Shown: piece by piece, positions 7,532 to 16,456 of the stretch
Layout of the letters: each line of letters opens with the position of its first letter
Numbering within the stretch: the first letter of the stretch is position 1
Assembly (NCBI RefSeq): GCF_001484765.1
Contig: NZ_KQ947380.1
Coordinates: forward strand, 1 to 64,000
Origin: Entomohabitans teleogrylli
Lineage (GTDB): Bacteria; Pseudomonadota; Gammaproteobacteria; Enterobacterales; Enterobacteriaceae
DNA length: 64,000 nt
Reading direction: 5' to 3'
Notes under the pieces: model-generated
Database searches by the model: none
What the model was told of the DNA's origin: nothing
Seen by the model: only the letters and a program-made list of their open reading frames with translations
Program-made: the position numbers and the translations under genes

Positions 7532-8902
7532 ATGGAACTGATCACACAGTTTATCAATGACCTGGGTAACTTTATCTTTATCCCTGTCATTTTCCTTGTA
7601 CTGATGAAAATCCTCGGACGCCCATTGTCCGAATGTATTTCGTCGGCTATCAAAGTTGGCATTGGTTTCATTGCGTTGACAATGACTATCAAGCTAATGC
7701 TTGAGAAGATGCAGCCTGCCGTCACCGGACTTGCCGAGGCGACCGGCTCTTCGCTTAGCGCTATCGATGTGGGTGGCGCGGCTACCGCTGTTATGGGCTT
7801 TGGCTCCAGCATGGGCGCCATCATCATTCCGCTGTGCGTGGCGGTTAACATTGCCATGCTGGTGGCCCGGCTTACTGACTGTGTGAATGTCGATGTATTT
7901 AACCTGCACCAGAATGCTTCCATGGGGGCTATCGTCGGCGTCTATTCCGGCAGTTTCCTGTATGGCGTCCTGACCGCTGCGTTATTCCACGTTTGGGCGC
8001 TTATCGCCGCCGATCTCGGCGCGAAGAATAACGAGAAGTTTTTCAATTTGCCAAAAGGTGTGGCTATTTCTCACCCGGTCGCAAACACCTATTTGCTTTT
8101 CGCCTACCCGTTTAACTGGGTTTACGATCGTATCCCGGGGTTCCGTAATCTGAATGTTACGGCTGAAAGCATCCAGAAACGTTTTGGCATTCTCGGCGAT
8201 CCGACAATGGTGGGTTTTATCATTGGTATTTTACTTGGCTTCTGTGGTTATGGCTGGGAGTCCCCGTACCACACCGTTATCGCCAGCCTGCAACTGGGGA
8301 TGTACCTTGCGGCGGTGATGCTGCTGCTGCCGCGTATGACCTCTATCATGATGGAAGGGCTGGTACCGCTGTCTAACGTTGCGCGTAAGAAACTGGTCAA
8401 ACGCTTTCCGGACCGCGAGATTACTGTCGGTATGGATACTGCGTTGATTGTCGGTCATCCTTCGGTGATAGCACCTGCATTACTGCTGATTCCGGTCATT
8501 GTCATCCTGGCGGTGGTTCTGCCCGGTAACCGCGTCATGCCGTTGGGCGATCTGTCCCAGTTTGTGTTCTTCATTGCCTGTATGGTGCCGGTTTTCAAAG
8601 GCAACATCATTCGTACCTGGGTGACCTCCATTATTCTGTTTGGCGGTGGTTTATATATCGCTTCCTGGATGGCGCCGGCAACTAACGAAGTCTTCCAGAA
8701 GTTTGGTACCAACCCGGATGCGAGCGTGATGTACTCCTCGCTTAACCCTTCAGCAAACCCATTCACCGGTCTGTTTGCCGGGCTCAGCCATGTGGGGATT
8801 GTGGGCTATGTGCTGGCTGGTGTCCTGCTGCTGTCTGTCGGATACTTACTTAAACAGAAATCACGTCGCCAGTTAAAGGCTGAAACTGAAAAAGCGGCTT
8901 AA
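7532..8902 (+). CDS. PTS system galactitol-type EIIC permease (second system)
   Basis: A 456-residue polytopic protein of the galactitol EIIC family, paralogous to the permease of the first operon. Shared landmarks include KVGIGFIALTMTIKL near residue 36 and SIQKRFGILGDPTMVGF near 210. It has a longer C-terminus with an extra hydrophobic segment (HVGIVGYVLAGVLLLSVGYL) and a basic tail. The gene starts three bases after the isomerase gene ends, so the two are probably translationally coupled. Sugar specificity is not deducible. Confidence 0.92.
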   Translation: MELITQFINDLGNFIFIPVIFLVLMKILGRPLSECISSAIKVGIGFIALTMTIKLMLEKMQPAVTGLAEATGSSLSAIDVGGAATAVMGFGSSMGAIIIPLCVAVNIAMLVARLTDCVNVDVFNLHQNASMGAIVGVYSGSFLYGVLTAALFHVWALIAADLGAKNNEKFFNLPKGVAISHPVANTYLLFAYPFNWVYDRIPGFRNLNVTAESIQKRFGILGDPTMVGFIIGILLGFCGYGWESPYHTVIASLQLGMYLAAVMLLLPRMTSIMMEGLVPLSNVARKKLVKRFPDREITVGMDTALIVGHPSVIAPALLLIPVIVILAVVLPGNRVMPLGDLSQFVFFIACMVPVFKGNIIRTWVTSIILFGGGLYIASWMAPATNEVFQKFGTNPDASVMYSSLNPSANPFTGLFAGLSHVGIVGYVLAGVLLLSVGYLLKQKSRRQLKAETEKAA

Positions 8903-8925
8903 ACCATTTATTAAGGAATTAAAAA

Positions 8926-9210
8926 ATGAAAAAGATCTTAGTGGTATGTGGAAATGGTATTGCCTCCTCATCGATCATGGTTTCTGTCCTGCAGGATTAT
9001 CTGAAAGAGCAGGGGATTGAAGCACAGGTTGATAAGTCTTCTCTGATGGCTTGCACCACTGATACGTTTAACAGTTACGACCTGGTTGTTTCTTCCACTA
9101 AGCTGGATAATCCGGGGATCACGACCCGCGTTATCGTTGGCGCCGGTCTGCTGACTGGCCTGGGAGAAGACGAAATCTTCGCTGCTGTTAAAGAAGAAAT
9201 GCTGAAGTAG
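8926..9210 (+). CDS. PTS system galactitol-type EIIB (second system)
   Basis: A 94-residue EIIB. The phospho-cysteine sits in VVCGNGIASSS (Cys8), the same position as in the first system's EIIB. AAGGAA precedes the ATG. It lies 23 bases after EIIC and 8 bases before EIIA, giving the order isomerase-IIC-IIB-IIA, different from the first operon (IIA-IIB-IIC). Confidence 0.92.
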   Translation: MKKILVVCGNGIASSSIMVSVLQDYLKEQGIEAQVDKSSLMACTTDTFNSYDLVVSSTKLDNPGITTRVIVGAGLLTGLGEDEIFAAVKEEMLK

Positions 9211-9218
9211 GGTGGGTG

Positions 9219-9677
9219 ATGAAACTGGAAATCCTTGTAAACGACGTTGACGGGGCTATTACAGACTGTCGTGCAGCCATTGAATTTGCGGGTAATAAAC
9301 TGCTGGAGAAAGGCTATATCACGGCGGAGTATATTCAGGCTTGTCTGGAGCGTGAGAAAACTTATCCTACTGGCCTGTTAATGGCCAACGGACAGGGGAT
9401 TGCCATTCCCCATGCGGATTACACGTTGGTTAAAACCAACAGTATCAGCATTGTGCGTTTTGATCGCGGTGTCGCGTTTGGCCAGATGGAAGATGCCGAC
9501 TTAACGGTGGAATGCAGCATCATGTTTAATCTTGCGTTCGCGACCAGCGATCAGCATATGTCTGTTTTACGCCGCCTCTTCACACTCTTCCAGGATATGC
9601 CTTTTATCGAGTCGTGTCGGAACCTGCCGGCAAATGACGTTGGGCAATATGTTGCGAAGATGCTTGCCGCATCCTGA
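9219..9677 (+). CDS. PTS system EIIA (second system)
   Basis: A 152-residue type 2 EIIA domain. The active histidine is in GIAIPHADY near residue 66, with YPTGLLM before it. I start it at the ATG at 9219, immediately after an in-frame GTG, with GGGTGG as ribosome site. It completes a full phosphorelay for the second transporter, and a strong terminator follows 8 bases after the stop codon. Confidence 0.9.
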   Translation: MKLEILVNDVDGAITDCRAAIEFAGNKLLEKGYITAEYIQACLEREKTYPTGLLMANGQGIAIPHADYTLVKTNSISIVRFDRGVAFGQMEDADLTVECSIMFNLAFATSDQHMSVLRRLFTLFQDMPFIESCRNLPANDVGQYVAKMLAAS

Positions 9678-9685
9678 AACTTTGC

Positions 9686-9714
9686 GGGCAGATACCAGGG
9701 TATCTGCCCTTTTT
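9686..9714 (+). terminator. Rho-independent terminator of the second PTS operon
   Basis: GGGCAGATACC pairs with GGTATCTGCCC around a two-base centre and is followed by five T. A second inverted repeat (TCATCAC 9714-9720 / GTGATGA 9733-9739) lies just beyond. Confidence 0.9.
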
Positions 9715-9811
9715 CATCACTACATCCTGGTGGTGATGAAAAATAACTGACCTGGAACAAGAGCGCGCCGATATGAAATAATACCGGCAGCGGGTGAATT
9801 AATCGCGATAA

Positions 9812-10777
9812 TTAATCCAGCAGTTTAATTGCTGTATCAAAATCAGTAATTAGTACATTCAAAAGGCCTGATTTAAGCGAAGCAACAATTCCTTCATATT
9901 TTTCCTCGCCGCCAGCAACGCCAATCACTTTTTTGGTCTTTTGCAGTTGTTCTGTTGAAATACCAAACCCCAAACGGTTCATCGGGCTGTCGAGAACCTC
10001 TCCTTTGCTATTCACCAGTGTGATGCATACATCAGCCGCAATATCCTGGCTTATCAGGGTATTACGCCATGACTCCGGGAATATATGGCATAAACTGGAC
10101 GAACCTGATTTCCAGTTCCCAATGCCTGTGATGACCACATCCAGATGAGAATAATATTGCTGGGTATCCAGCACCGCCTGATCATCTGACAACTTTCCCG
10201 CCAGGCTCTCATCATCCACCCACATCGGCACATACATCGGATGCGCTTTACCATGGGAAATCGCGGCAAGTTTGTGAATCAAGTCTATCGGGCCCTGGCT
10301 GAATTCAATGCCCGGGTGGACGCCGGAGAGTTGGACGACGTCCAGGGCAGGTAAGGATGTCAGTTTACTGACGGTGCTTGAGAGTACTCTTCCCCAGGCG
10401 ATACCAATCTTCATGCCTTCTTTCAGAGTTTCACTGAGATAATTCGCGCTAAGCCCCCCTAATTTATCGTTTAACTCATCCTGTGTTGACCACGATTCAG
10501 AGACCGAAAGAACCAGCGCATCATCCAGATGATATTTTTCCCGTAAGTTGCCAGCAATTTCATCATCCATGGCCTGCTGTTTTGGAAAAATGAATCTTAC
10601 ATAGTCCTGGGCAATCGCTTCGTCAATCAGACGAGCCACTTTAAAGCGCGATACGCCAAGCTCTTCTGCAATCTCAATTTTTGTTTTCATTTCAGAGAAA
10701 TAGCGTCTGACGACGAGGCTGTAGATATAGCGGGGATCATAATTTTTCCAGCGATTGCTTGTTTTCTGTTTGGGCAT
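9812..10777 (-). CDS. SorC-family transcriptional regulator
   Basis: A regulator of about 321 residues with an N-terminal helix-turn-helix (MKTKIEIAEELGVSRFKVAR at about residues 27-46 of this start) and a C-terminal SorC-type sugar-binding domain (GIAWGRVL, VQLSGV, ITGIGNW, GVAGGEEKY). This family senses phosphorylated sugars and controls pentitol, sorbose or deoxynucleoside operons. It is convergent with the second PTS operon and is its likely regulator. I chose the ATG at 10777 because GGAA lies 6 bases upstream; the ATG at 10789 is the alternative. An inverted repeat CTCATC-N11-GATGAG (10867-10889) upstream could be an autoregulatory site. Confidence 0.88.
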   Translation of the reverse strand: MPKQKTSNRWKNYDPRYIYSLVVRRYFSEMKTKIEIAEELGVSRFKVARLIDEAIAQDYVRFIFPKQQAMDDEIAGNLREKYHLDDALVLSVSESWSTQDELNDKLGGLSANYLSETLKEGMKIGIAWGRVLSSTVSKLTSLPALDVVQLSGVHPGIEFSQGPIDLIHKLAAISHGKAHPMYVPMWVDDESLAGKLSDDQAVLDTQQYYSHLDVVITGIGNWKSGSSSLCHIFPESWRNTLISQDIAADVCITLVNSKGEVLDSPMNRLGFGISTEQLQKTKKVIGVAGGEEKYEGIVASLKSGLLNVLITDFDTAIKLLD

Positions 10778-10866
10778 AGTGCGTTCCATTTACTCTCAGT
10801 CACAGCGGCATTCAGCGTGAGATGTTTGCCACCTCAAAAATCATCAAAAGAGTATACATTTTTACG

Positions 10867-10889
10867 CTCATCAGATATGCACGGATGAG
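10867..10889. promoter_or_regulatory. Inverted repeat upstream of the SorC-type gene
   Basis: CTCATC and GATGAG are separated by 11 bases about 90 bases upstream of the regulator start. The spacing suits a large regulator binding two turns apart. The rest of the 10.8-11.1 kb gap shows no convincing gene. Confidence 0.35.
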
Positions 10890-11111
10890 ATGATTCTTTG
10901 GGTTATGTGATTAATCGCACCAGTGGGCGCAGGAAGCGTAAGTCGATGGCAATTTGTGGTGTTGCCTGCGGCATGTTGCGTGACAATCAGGGGAATTTGA
11001 TTTTGAGAACGGAACCGCGAAGAGCGCTGGCCGAATGGATAGCGAGACTCTCCGGGTGGAAAGCGGATGTCGGGACCGATGTTACCTCTTCAAAGGGACC
11101 TCCAGCCCCAG

Positions 11112-11147
11112 AAAAACGTAACGGCGCCCGGCATGAACCGGGCCGCC
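11112..11147 (-). terminator. Terminator of the aerobactin operon
   Basis: GCCCGG (11126-11131) pairs with CCGGGC (11138-11143) around a six-base loop, and on the minus strand a run of five T follows a few bases later (complement of 11112-11116). It lies just past the iutA stop codon. Confidence 0.65.
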
Positions 11148-11157
11148 GGGTAACGAA

Positions 11158-13353
11158 TCAGAACAGCAGTGAGTAATTCACCCCAAAGGTGCGGCCGCGG
11201 CCTTTATAGTCATACAGCGCCGGGGAACCATAGGTTGGGCTGTAGAATAATGGCGCCCGCTGGCCCCAGACGGTAGTGTAATCTTCGTCCAGCAGGTTGG
11301 CGATGCTGAAACTCAGCTTGCCCACCGGCAACTGGTAGCTGCCGATAAAATCCACGGTGTTGTAGCCGTCAATCTTATTGCCGCCGGCGTCGCTCAAATC
11401 GAAGGACTGGGTACTCTGCACGCGCAGGCTCCACGGGTCCGGCGCCCATCCGACATACGCCGTCGCTTTCGACGGGCTGGCGTAAATCACATCCCATTTG
11501 CGCCATTGACCATCAACTTTTGTCTCAGACTTGATAACGTTAAAGTTGACGCCGGCGCTCCACGCGGTGTCCGGAATAAAGTAATCCACCGCCCCTTCCA
11601 GCCCGTAGATACGCCGCTTATCGTCATTGACGCTAATCGTCATATCGCTGCGGTTAACCGTGATGGATTTATCAGACAGCGAGTAATAGGCGGCAAGCTG
11701 AGTGCGCAGCGCATCTCCGGTATAGCGCCAGCCCAGCTCGTAGGAGTCCACTTTGATCCCCTGTAGCCGGGACTGCCCGACATTCACGCTGTTCACCAGT
11801 TGATAGTGGCCGTTGACCAGACGATAGGTGCCGTTACCGTAGTATTTACCCGGATCCGGCAGCTCCACGCCCTGCGAGAAGTTAAACCACGCCTGCTGCC
11901 GCTCGGTAATGTGCATCAGGATCCCGGCGTTATACAGGAAGTTGTCATAGTCGGTCGAACCGCCGGGGATGGCATCGGCGGAGCTGGCTCTACCGGCGGC
12001 GATCGCCTGCTGCTGGGTATAGCCGATGAAATCATCCACCTTGTTTTCGGTGTACTGGTAGCGCACCCCGCCGCTCAGGGTGAACAGATCGTTGATGTCA
12101 TAGTTGGCCTGCAGGAACGCCGCCAGGTTGGTAATGTCGTATCCCGGATAGCGCCCGGTGCTATAAATGCTCTGATTGTTCAGGCCGCCGGACGCGCCGG
12201 AGGTGGCCAGATCGAAGAACATCTGGTTGGAGGTAAAACGTTCATGGTCGGCGTCCAGCCCGTAGGTGAGCTGTAGCCCGTCCAGTGGTTTACTGTTAAG
12301 CGTCAGCTTAGCGCCATACTGGTCGGTATCCTGCTGTGACGAGGACAGGCTGGTGACCCGGCCCCCGGAAACGGTAGGAAACGGATAGAAGGTCAACGAC
12401 TCGTCGCGATAATAGATCTGGCCCACCAGTTCCTGACCGAGAAAATCGGTACTGGAATATTGCATACTAATCAGGTGGCGCTCGGTACCCGGAATTCGAT
12501 CGGAGTTCAGCCCCTTGCTGGTGTAAGCCTGGCCGTTGCCGGTTACCGCCGAGAAATCCTTCCCGAGGTTCAGACCGTAGTCGTCATCCCCCTGGCTTTT
12601 ATAGAACTGGGTGACCAGTTGTAGTTGCTGGTGGTCATCAATATCCAGGGTACCGGTGCCCATCACGTCCAGACGATCGGAATACTGCAGCCCGGTCTGG
12701 GTGTTATCGAGCAGCGTGGCGTCGCCATTGCCGTCGTACCAGCCGCCGAACTTCTGATATGCGGCGGACAGGCGCCCGGAAATACGATCGTTGCCGCCGG
12801 AGATCGCGGCGGCAACGCGTTCGTCATGATCTTTACTGCTGTTAAAACCGCTGGTGAGGCCGGTTTCAAACTCCAGTTGGGTTTCCGGCTGGCCCTTTTT
12901 GGTGACGATATTGATAAGTCCGCCGGTACTGCCTCCGCCGTACAGCGAGGTGGCGCCGGAGATCACTTCAATATGTTCAATGTTAAAGGGATCGATAGAA
13001 TCCAGCTGGCGACTATCGGTACGCGAGGAGTTCAGGCGCACGCCGTCCACCAGCACCACAATCGCCCGGCCGCGCATATTCATACCGTAGTTGGTACGTC
13101 CCTGGCTGCTGACATCAAGGCCGGGGATCAATTGCGCCAGCGCGTCTTTCAGCTCTTTACCGCCCTGGATCTGCTGCTCCAGTTCGGCACCTTCGATTAC
13201 CCAGGTTGTTTGCGCCATCTCCGCCACCGTACGGTGGGAACGGTTGGCGGAAATCACCATCTCTTCTTCGCTGGTTTGCTGTGCGAGCGCCGGCGCTGCC
13301 ATGGCCAGAAGCAGCGGATTTAACGCCCAGAGTGGATATTTATGAGTCTTCAT
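11158..13353 (-). CDS. iutA: Ferric aerobactin TonB-dependent outer-membrane receptor
   Basis: A 731-residue TonB-dependent receptor. It has a signal peptide ending in APALA, a TonB box region (EEEMVISANRS), a plug domain with LDSIDPFNIEHIEVISGATS, and a barrel ending in the aromatic GVNYSLLF. Long stretches match my memory of plasmid-borne E. coli IutA. It imports ferric aerobactin across the outer membrane using TonB energy. I start it at the ATG at 13353, preceded by AAGGAA, not the adjacent GTG. It is the last gene of the iuc operon and should be Fur-repressed with it. Confidence 0.97.
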   Translation of the reverse strand: MKTHKYPLWALNPLLLAMAAPALAQQTSEEEMVISANRSHRTVAEMAQTTWVIEGAELEQQIQGGKELKDALAQLIPGLDVSSQGRTNYGMNMRGRAIVVLVDGVRLNSSRTDSRQLDSIDPFNIEHIEVISGATSLYGGGSTGGLINIVTKKGQPETQLEFETGLTSGFNSSKDHDERVAAAISGGNDRISGRLSAAYQKFGGWYDGNGDATLLDNTQTGLQYSDRLDVMGTGTLDIDDHQQLQLVTQFYKSQGDDDYGLNLGKDFSAVTGNGQAYTSKGLNSDRIPGTERHLISMQYSSTDFLGQELVGQIYYRDESLTFYPFPTVSGGRVTSLSSSQQDTDQYGAKLTLNSKPLDGLQLTYGLDADHERFTSNQMFFDLATSGASGGLNNQSIYSTGRYPGYDITNLAAFLQANYDINDLFTLSGGVRYQYTENKVDDFIGYTQQQAIAAGRASSADAIPGGSTDYDNFLYNAGILMHITERQQAWFNFSQGVELPDPGKYYGNGTYRLVNGHYQLVNSVNVGQSRLQGIKVDSYELGWRYTGDALRTQLAAYYSLSDKSITVNRSDMTISVNDDKRRIYGLEGAVDYFIPDTAWSAGVNFNVIKSETKVDGQWRKWDVIYASPSKATAYVGWAPDPWSLRVQSTQSFDLSDAGGNKIDGYNTVDFIGSYQLPVGKLSFSIANLLDEDYTTVWGQRAPLFYSPTYGSPALYDYKGRGRTFGVNYSLLF

Positions 13354-13381
13354 CACTGTTCCTTCACGCGGGGTGAAACGT

Positions 13382-14716
13382 CTACCCCAAAGATGTCGAA
13401 TGGTTGGTTAAAGAAGCGGCGTTTGGCCGCGGTTTTTCCCGATTCGCGCTGCGCCACTCAATGAATGCCGGCGCGCTGCTGAGATCGAACACATCACGCC
13501 CGCAGGCGCGATTGATAATGCAGGCCGAACGCCAGGCCATCAGGCTGAGCTGAGGTTCGGCGATACCGTGGGTTTGCATACTGGCGTTCACGGCAAACAG
13601 ATGGTTCTCTTTGGGACCATCCCACTCCAGGGTAAAGTCCGGGCGCACTTTGAAGTTATCTTCATCGCGCATCGTCAGACGCGGAGCCAGCGGCGCCAGC
13701 ATTTGCGGTAGCGCCGGGCGATAGCCGGTGGCGAAGATCACGACATCGCATTCCAGCAGGTCATAGCCGTGGTCGAGGTGGTGGAGTAACTGCAACTGCC
13801 AGCCATGCGCGCGGCTATCCAGCTCCGTCACCGAACGGCCTGGCAGTAACCGGGCGTTGCGCGGCAGCCCGAGCACCTCAAAGCGGTGGTACAGTTCGCG
13901 GTAGATGGTCAACAGCGAGTCAGCGGTAATGCCGTCGGAGGTCATTTTTTGTTCGGCCAGCAGGTTCTGGCGGGCGCTTTCCCCGAGTCCGACGAAGCCC
14001 GAGACATATTCCGGGGTAAAATATTCGTTGGCGAACGCGGCTTCATCGAGGGCGTTAAAGTTATTGCGCCGTGACACCCAGCTAATCTGCGCCGGTTCGC
14101 CCCATTCGCCGCGCAGCGCATTGAGGAACAGATCGGCGCCGCTTTGCCCGCCGCCGATAACGGCGACCCGTTTTCCGGCCAGGTTCGGCTGGCGCAGGTT
14201 CATCTCACTGGCGTGGAAACAGGTCGGGGTAATGCTTTTGACGCATGGCGGCAGGTACGGCTGCTTGCCGATACCCAGGCAGAGGTGGCGCGCATAGTGT
14301 TCGCCGGCGCTGGTATGCGCCACAAAACGTTTCTGGCGATCGTCGAACTCAACCCGCTCGACGGTGTGATTGAAGTGCAGGTTATGCATCCCGTCGGCCG
14401 CCCAGCGCAGGTAGTCCGAAAATTCCGCGCGCGAAACGGTACGCAACTCGGTGGTGAGAAAACGGTAGAACTTTTTGCGTTTGACCAGATAGTTTACAAA
14501 GCTGAACCGGCTGGTGGGGGCGACGGCGCTGACCAGGTCTTTGAGAAACGTGGTCTGCATATGGCAGTCCGGCACCAGCATCCCCGGATGCCAGGCAAAG
14601 TCCGGGCGGCTGTCAAAGAACTGGCTGGTAAAACCGGGCGCTTCATGGGCCAGCGCCGCGATGCTCAGGTTAAAGGGGCCGATACCGACGCCGATAAAAT
14701 CAACAGTATGTGTCAT
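13382..14716 (-). CDS. iucD: L-lysine N6-monooxygenase (aerobactin synthesis)
   Basis: A 444-residue flavin monooxygenase that hydroxylates the side-chain nitrogen of lysine, the first step of aerobactin synthesis. The FAD motif is GVGIGPFNLS near residue 11, the NADPH motif VIGGGQSGAD near 189, and the family FATGYRP motif near 350. The length matches IucD. It lies 3 bases after iucC. The protein is cytoplasmic or loosely attached to the inner membrane. Confidence 0.97.
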   Translation of the reverse strand: MTHTVDFIGVGIGPFNLSIAALAHEAPGFTSQFFDSRPDFAWHPGMLVPDCHMQTTFLKDLVSAVAPTSRFSFVNYLVKRKKFYRFLTTELRTVSRAEFSDYLRWAADGMHNLHFNHTVERVEFDDRQKRFVAHTSAGEHYARHLCLGIGKQPYLPPCVKSITPTCFHASEMNLRQPNLAGKRVAVIGGGQSGADLFLNALRGEWGEPAQISWVSRRNNFNALDEAAFANEYFTPEYVSGFVGLGESARQNLLAEQKMTSDGITADSLLTIYRELYHRFEVLGLPRNARLLPGRSVTELDSRAHGWQLQLLHHLDHGYDLLECDVVIFATGYRPALPQMLAPLAPRLTMRDEDNFKVRPDFTLEWDGPKENHLFAVNASMQTHGIAEPQLSLMAWRSACIINRACGRDVFDLSSAPAFIEWRSANREKPRPNAASLTNHSTSLG

Positions 14717-14719
14717 GAT

Positions 14720-16456
14720 TCAGTTCCTGGTGACCAGCCACAGCGGGTTTTGCAGATTCTCCAGATAATTCGGCAGCATGCGGCTGCCGCTGTCCTGATC
14801 GGGCCAGGTCAGTTTTACCGGGTTCAGCACCACGCGGATGATCTGTGGCTTAAAGAGTGAGAAAAGCGCGAAACGCGCCGCCAGTTGCGGATGAGACTGC
14901 ATGTAATCACTCAACACTGCGGCCAGCAGTTGATAAAAGCGCGGCTCAGGGACGCCGAGGCGCGCCATCAGCGGCGAAATAAAACGCAGCACCGTCACAA
15001 AGTGACCGGTCTGCAAATCATGAATCAAATAATCGGCGTCCAGACGCGCCGTCACATCGCGAACTTGCTGGGGCAGGGAGTCCATTTCCGGAAAATCGTC
15101 TTTCACCAGCCGCATATCGCCCTGGAAATCCTTTAACAACACGCGCTGCGGTATGCCGTCTTTCATGGCGAGGGTAATATTTTGCCCGTGGGCGATAAGC
15201 GCCACGCCGTAGCGGCACAGCAGGTGATAGAGCGGCACTACCACCGCGCGGAACATCCGGCTTAACCAATCGTCGGCGCTGAGGCCTGACCGGGCGATCC
15301 ACGCGCCAATCAGCGGCTGGTCGTGTTCATCGCACTCCATCAGGGCGGCCATCAGAATCGGCGTCTCGCCGTCAGCCAGCCAGCGCGAGGGATTTTCGCG
15401 CCAGATAACGCCGAGCATTTCCTGGTAGCGGTAGGGGGCATGAGGCAGCGCGGCATAGCCCTGATGGGAGACATAGCCTGCCGCCGGCTCGCCGAGGATC
15501 ACCGCCCCGCTGTGGCGTAGCGTGCTGTCGGCGGCGAATATCTGTTGCAGCCAGCGGGAGGCCAGCGGCCCGGCGGCGATGTATTTACCCGGAATCCCGC
15601 GATAGCAGGAGGTGTTATAGATGGTCAGCGGCAGTTTGATATCCAGCCCGCCTTTGCGGCTGGCGTTGGTCAGCGTGCGCAGCGACTGCTGGGCAAGCCA
15701 CTGGTCGCCAAACTCCCCCAACGAAACCATTTGCCCGCAGGCCAGGCAGGCGACAAAGTCGGGAGCGATTTTTTGCTGCCACTGCCACGGATGCACCGGC
15801 AACGGCAGCCAGCTATCGTCCAGCCCGTTGGCCTGCCAGGTCTGGTGAAAGCGGGCGAGTTCGCCGTCATCCAGCGCGGCGGCTAACAACTGGCGGATAT
15901 CCAGTTGGCTATCGCAGCGCCACACCATATCTTCGCGCTTTACCGCCAGCCAGTGCAGGCGGAACGTATTGCCGTACTCCGGCGCGTAGCGTTCCAGCGC
16001 TTCCAGCCCCCAGCCGCGGCGGCCTTTGTTGAAGACAAACTTCGGGTGGCCGCTTAACAGGCACTGCAGTCGATCGGCATCCAGCGCGATCAGCGCTGCG
16101 GCGCTCAGGCCGCGCCGGGCGTTAAGTAACCGCAGATCGCCGCGCAGCGTGGCATACAGATCCTGCAGGTGCTCAGCGACGGTGGCGTCGCTCATTTCCA
16201 GCAGCGGTTGCAGTTGCATCAGCAGCGTTTGCGCGCGTACCGGTTCATCCGCGCAGTACAGGGACTGCGCGTCGATCCATAGCCAGCCCCAGATCCCGCG
16301 TTCGGCGCTGAAGTGCCACTCCGCCCCCGGCAGACTGATACAGTAGCGTGTACCGTCCTGTGTCTGTGCATGAAACACCTGCTCATACTCCAGCTCTGCC
16401 AGCATTTTGGCGACCAGCCGACGGTTCACGAAATCCCAGTTGTCGGTATGGTTCAC
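14720..16456 (-). CDS. iucC: Aerobactin synthase IucC (NIS synthetase)
   Basis: A 578-residue NRPS-independent siderophore synthetase that joins the second N6-acetyl-N6-hydroxylysine to the citrate intermediate and completes aerobactin. The typical IucA/IucC core is visible: HPGHPK-like motif replaced here by LSGHPKFVFNKGRRG near residue 135, LPVHPWQWQ near 218, KLPLTIYNTSCYRG near 275, and HGQNITLAMKDG followed by LKDFQGD near 425-445. Its ATG overlaps the iucB stop codon (ATGA), so the two are coupled. Confidence 0.97.
   Translation of the reverse strand: MNHTDNWDFVNRRLVAKMLAELEYEQVFHAQTQDGTRYCISLPGAEWHFSAERGIWGWLWIDAQSLYCADEPVRAQTLLMQLQPLLEMSDATVAEHLQDLYATLRGDLRLLNARRGLSAAALIALDADRLQCLLSGHPKFVFNKGRRGWGLEALERYAPEYGNTFRLHWLAVKREDMVWRCDSQLDIRQLLAAALDDGELARFHQTWQANGLDDSWLPLPVHPWQWQQKIAPDFVACLACGQMVSLGEFGDQWLAQQSLRTLTNASRKGGLDIKLPLTIYNTSCYRGIPGKYIAAGPLASRWLQQIFAADSTLRHSGAVILGEPAAGYVSHQGYAALPHAPYRYQEMLGVIWRENPSRWLADGETPILMAALMECDEHDQPLIGAWIARSGLSADDWLSRMFRAVVVPLYHLLCRYGVALIAHGQNITLAMKDGIPQRVLLKDFQGDMRLVKDDFPEMDSLPQQVRDVTARLDADYLIHDLQTGHFVTVLRFISPLMARLGVPEPRFYQLLAAVLSDYMQSHPQLAARFALFSLFKPQIIRVVLNPVKLTWPDQDSGSRMLPNYLENLQNPLWLVTRN

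Noticed and set aside
10898-11176. 92-residue open frame between the SorC-type gene and iutA
   Set aside because: No ribosome site, Arg-rich translation with no recognisable pattern, and it runs through the iutA terminator into the iutA end.
12625-13323. 232-codon open frame antisense to iutA
   Set aside because: The opposite frame is a complete receptor; this is a codon-bias shadow.
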